DNA from: Acinetobacter sp. ANC 4558
GTDB taxonomy: Bacteria; Pseudomonadota; Gammaproteobacteria; Pseudomonadales; Moraxellaceae
NCBI RefSeq assembly: GCF_002135375.1
Contig: NZ_NEGH01000015.1
Coordinates: 1 to 64,000, forward strand
Direction: 5' to 3'
DNA: 64,000 nucleotides
The translations under genes were made by a program, and so were the position numbers. Position 1 is the first letter of the stretch. Every line of letters starts with the position of its first letter. The notes beneath the pieces are model-generated. The model was given only the letters and a program-made list of their open reading frames with translations. It did not search any database and had not been told where the DNA came from. Shown here in pieces: positions 62,663 through 64,000 of the stretch.

Positions 62663-63982
62663 TCATGTTTCTATTGAATCTAATTGCTTACCTTTGGTTT
62701 CTTCACCAAGAATCAAAATCACCGCAGCAACTGCAATGAGAACGATAGTGAACATTAAAAATACATGACTAAAGCCATTATCCTGAACCATCATCTGAGT
62801 CACAACCAATGGTGCAACAATACCACCAATTCGCCCCACTGCAGCAGCCCAACCTGAACCAAAAGCACGAATATTGGTTGGATATTGCTCTGGTGTATAC
62901 GTATACAATACGCCCCATGCACCTAAATTGAAGAATGACATTAGACATCCCCAAAATACAATCAAACCAACACTATTTGCTTGCCCAAAGAAGTATGCTG
63001 AGACTGCACACATCCCAATAAAACCAGCCAATGTGATTTTACGTCCCCACTTTTCAACGAGCCAAGCTGCAACAATATAACCAGGCAATTGCGCTAAAAT
63101 CATAATAAGCACATATTCAAAAGACTGAACAATGGTGTAACCTTCCTTGACTAAAAGGCTAGGTAACCATGTAAAAATACCGTAATAAGAATATACAATA
63201 CCAAACCAAATTAACCACAGCATTAAAGTTCTACGAACAAAGATTCCCGACCATAACTGTGAAAATGAAATATGGTGTTTTTCAGCAACAGGCGATACTT
63301 TGAAAATCTCAATGACTTTAACCCCACATTGCGCTTCAATCTTTCGAACTAATGCATGTGCTTCGTCATAACGTTCCCTGTTAATTAAATAAGGAACGGA
63401 TTCTGGGACCATCTTCCAAATTACAATGGCATATAATGCAGGTAACCCACCAATTAAAAATGCGACTTGCCAACCAAATTTTGGAATTACAAAATAAGAA
63501 ACTAGAGCTGCAACTAACCAGCCCAATCCCCAAAAGCTTTCAAGTAATACAATGAAACGTCCACGAACATGTGCTGGGATATATTCACTCACTAAGGTGA
63601 CTGCAACGGGCAATTGTCCACCTAAGCCTAATCCCACAATAAACCGAAAAACTAACAGCCAAGTTAAGTTTGGTGCAAATGCACATGCAGCGGTCGCTAA
63701 ACTATAAATGACTAACGTTGCTGCAAATACTGCTTTTCTTCCCCAACGATCTGCCAAGCCCCCCGAACAAACAGCACCTATTGCCATTCCAACAAAGCCG
63801 ATAGAAACAACCCACCCTTTTTCAGTTGGTGTCATTGCCCAATCTTCAGCCATTTTCGCTAAAATGAAAGAAATTAAGCCTGTATCCATAGCATCGAACA
63901 TCCACCCCAGTCCGATAACCAACAACAACGTATAATGAAATTTACCAATCGGTAATCGCTGTATTCGTGAGACTAAATCCAT
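62663..63982 (-). CDS. MFS transporter, sugar/aromatic-acid symporter type (possibly niacin transporter)
   Basis: A 439-aa proton-coupled permease with about 12 membrane helices. The A-motif GGLADRWGRKAVF lies between helices 2 and 3, with a matching WLVEKWGRK in the second half. It resembles the NiaP/AAHS branch, so nicotinate is one possible substrate, unproven. The ATG at 63980-63982 is my choice. Another in-frame ATG lies at the window edge (63998-64000), so the true start could be further upstream. Confidence 0.75.
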   Translation of the reverse strand: MDLVSRIQRLPIGKFHYTLLLVIGLGWMFDAMDTGLISFILAKMAEDWAMTPTEKGWVVSIGFVGMAIGAVCSGGLADRWGRKAVFAATLVIYSLATAACAFAPNLTWLLVFRFIVGLGLGGQLPVAVTLVSEYIPAHVRGRFIVLLESFWGLGWLVAALVSYFVIPKFGWQVAFLIGGLPALYAIVIWKMVPESVPYLINRERYDEAHALVRKIEAQCGVKVIEIFKVSPVAEKHHISFSQLWSGIFVRRTLMLWLIWFGIVYSYYGIFTWLPSLLVKEGYTIVQSFEYVLIMILAQLPGYIVAAWLVEKWGRKITLAGFIGMCAVSAYFFGQANSVGLIVFWGCLMSFFNLGAWGVLYTYTPEQYPTNIRAFGSGWAAAVGRIGGIVAPLVVTQMMVQDNGFSHVFLMFTIVLIAVAAVILILGEETKGKQLDSIET

Positions 63983-64000
63983 AACAAAAGCTCTGATCAT

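Overview
The window is a stretch of gammaproteobacterial chromosome, almost certainly from an Acinetobacter species. The evidence is the low-GC, A/T-ending codon use, the close agreement of many proteins with Acinetobacter families (DksA, GacA, PilSR, ComM, OprD-like porin, HemCDXY), and gene orders typical of Moraxellaceae/Pseudomonadales: argH-algZ-algR-hemC, xerD-dsbC-hom-thrC, and tRNA genes in front of tuf. I cannot name the species from the sequence alone. I see no prophage, insertion sequence, integron, CRISPR array or plasmid functions. The region reads as conserved core genome.

Layout. Positions 1-851 hold a tRNA-Thr/Tyr/Gly/Thr-tuf operon on the minus strand. Positions 880-3950 hold trpE, gph and an FHA-domain membrane protein. 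Positions 4051-7823 are a small type II secretion cluster (gspN-gspC-gspD). Positions 7989-12594 hold an H-NS-family gene, a thioesterase and the haem-precursor genes hemY, hemX, hemD and hemC, followed by the algR/algZ two-component pair. From 14631 the plus strand carries argH and yggX, then a candidate small RNA. phoU lies on the minus strand. A TPP riboswitch with thiC, nudF, cpdA, dksA and gluQ follows on the plus strand. Positions 23051-28176 hold ftsW and murD, then feoA-feoB with a cysteine-rich partner behind a Fur box. Positions 28352-32814 are xerD-dsbC-hom-thrC. Positions 32908-37842 hold a PBP7/8-type peptidase, gacA and pilS-pilR. Positions 37876-42910 hold ctpA, gpmI and lptG-lptF on the minus strand. 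Positions 43059-45547 are pepA-holC and an unknown coiled-coil gene. Positions 45629-52175 hold a DedA protein, ribE, a DNA methyltransferase fused translationally to the ribD/nrdR unit, and amtB-glnK. Positions 52440-64000 hold ubiK, an intact comM, two porins, ppa, a MAPEG protein, a small membrane protein, fadD, parC and an MFS transporter.

How the genes work together. Several operons make tetrapyrrole, riboflavin, thiamine, threonine/homoserine, arginine and tryptophan precursors. Others build the envelope (FtsW, MurD, LptFG, PBP7/8, T2SS, porins). Regulatory genes are dense: AlgZR, GacA, PilSR, PhoU, NrdR, GlnK, DksA, H-NS and CpdA.

The most interesting items are modest. They are a short stand-alone transcription unit with a C-rich terminator loop between yggX and phoU, a candidate switching structure in the thiC leader, an orphan adenine methyltransferase coupled to ribD, a possible trpE leader peptide, a palindromic repeat translated into the N-terminus of GluQ, a DsbC with a lipobox, and an uninterrupted comM. 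I found no convincing wholly new multi-gene system.
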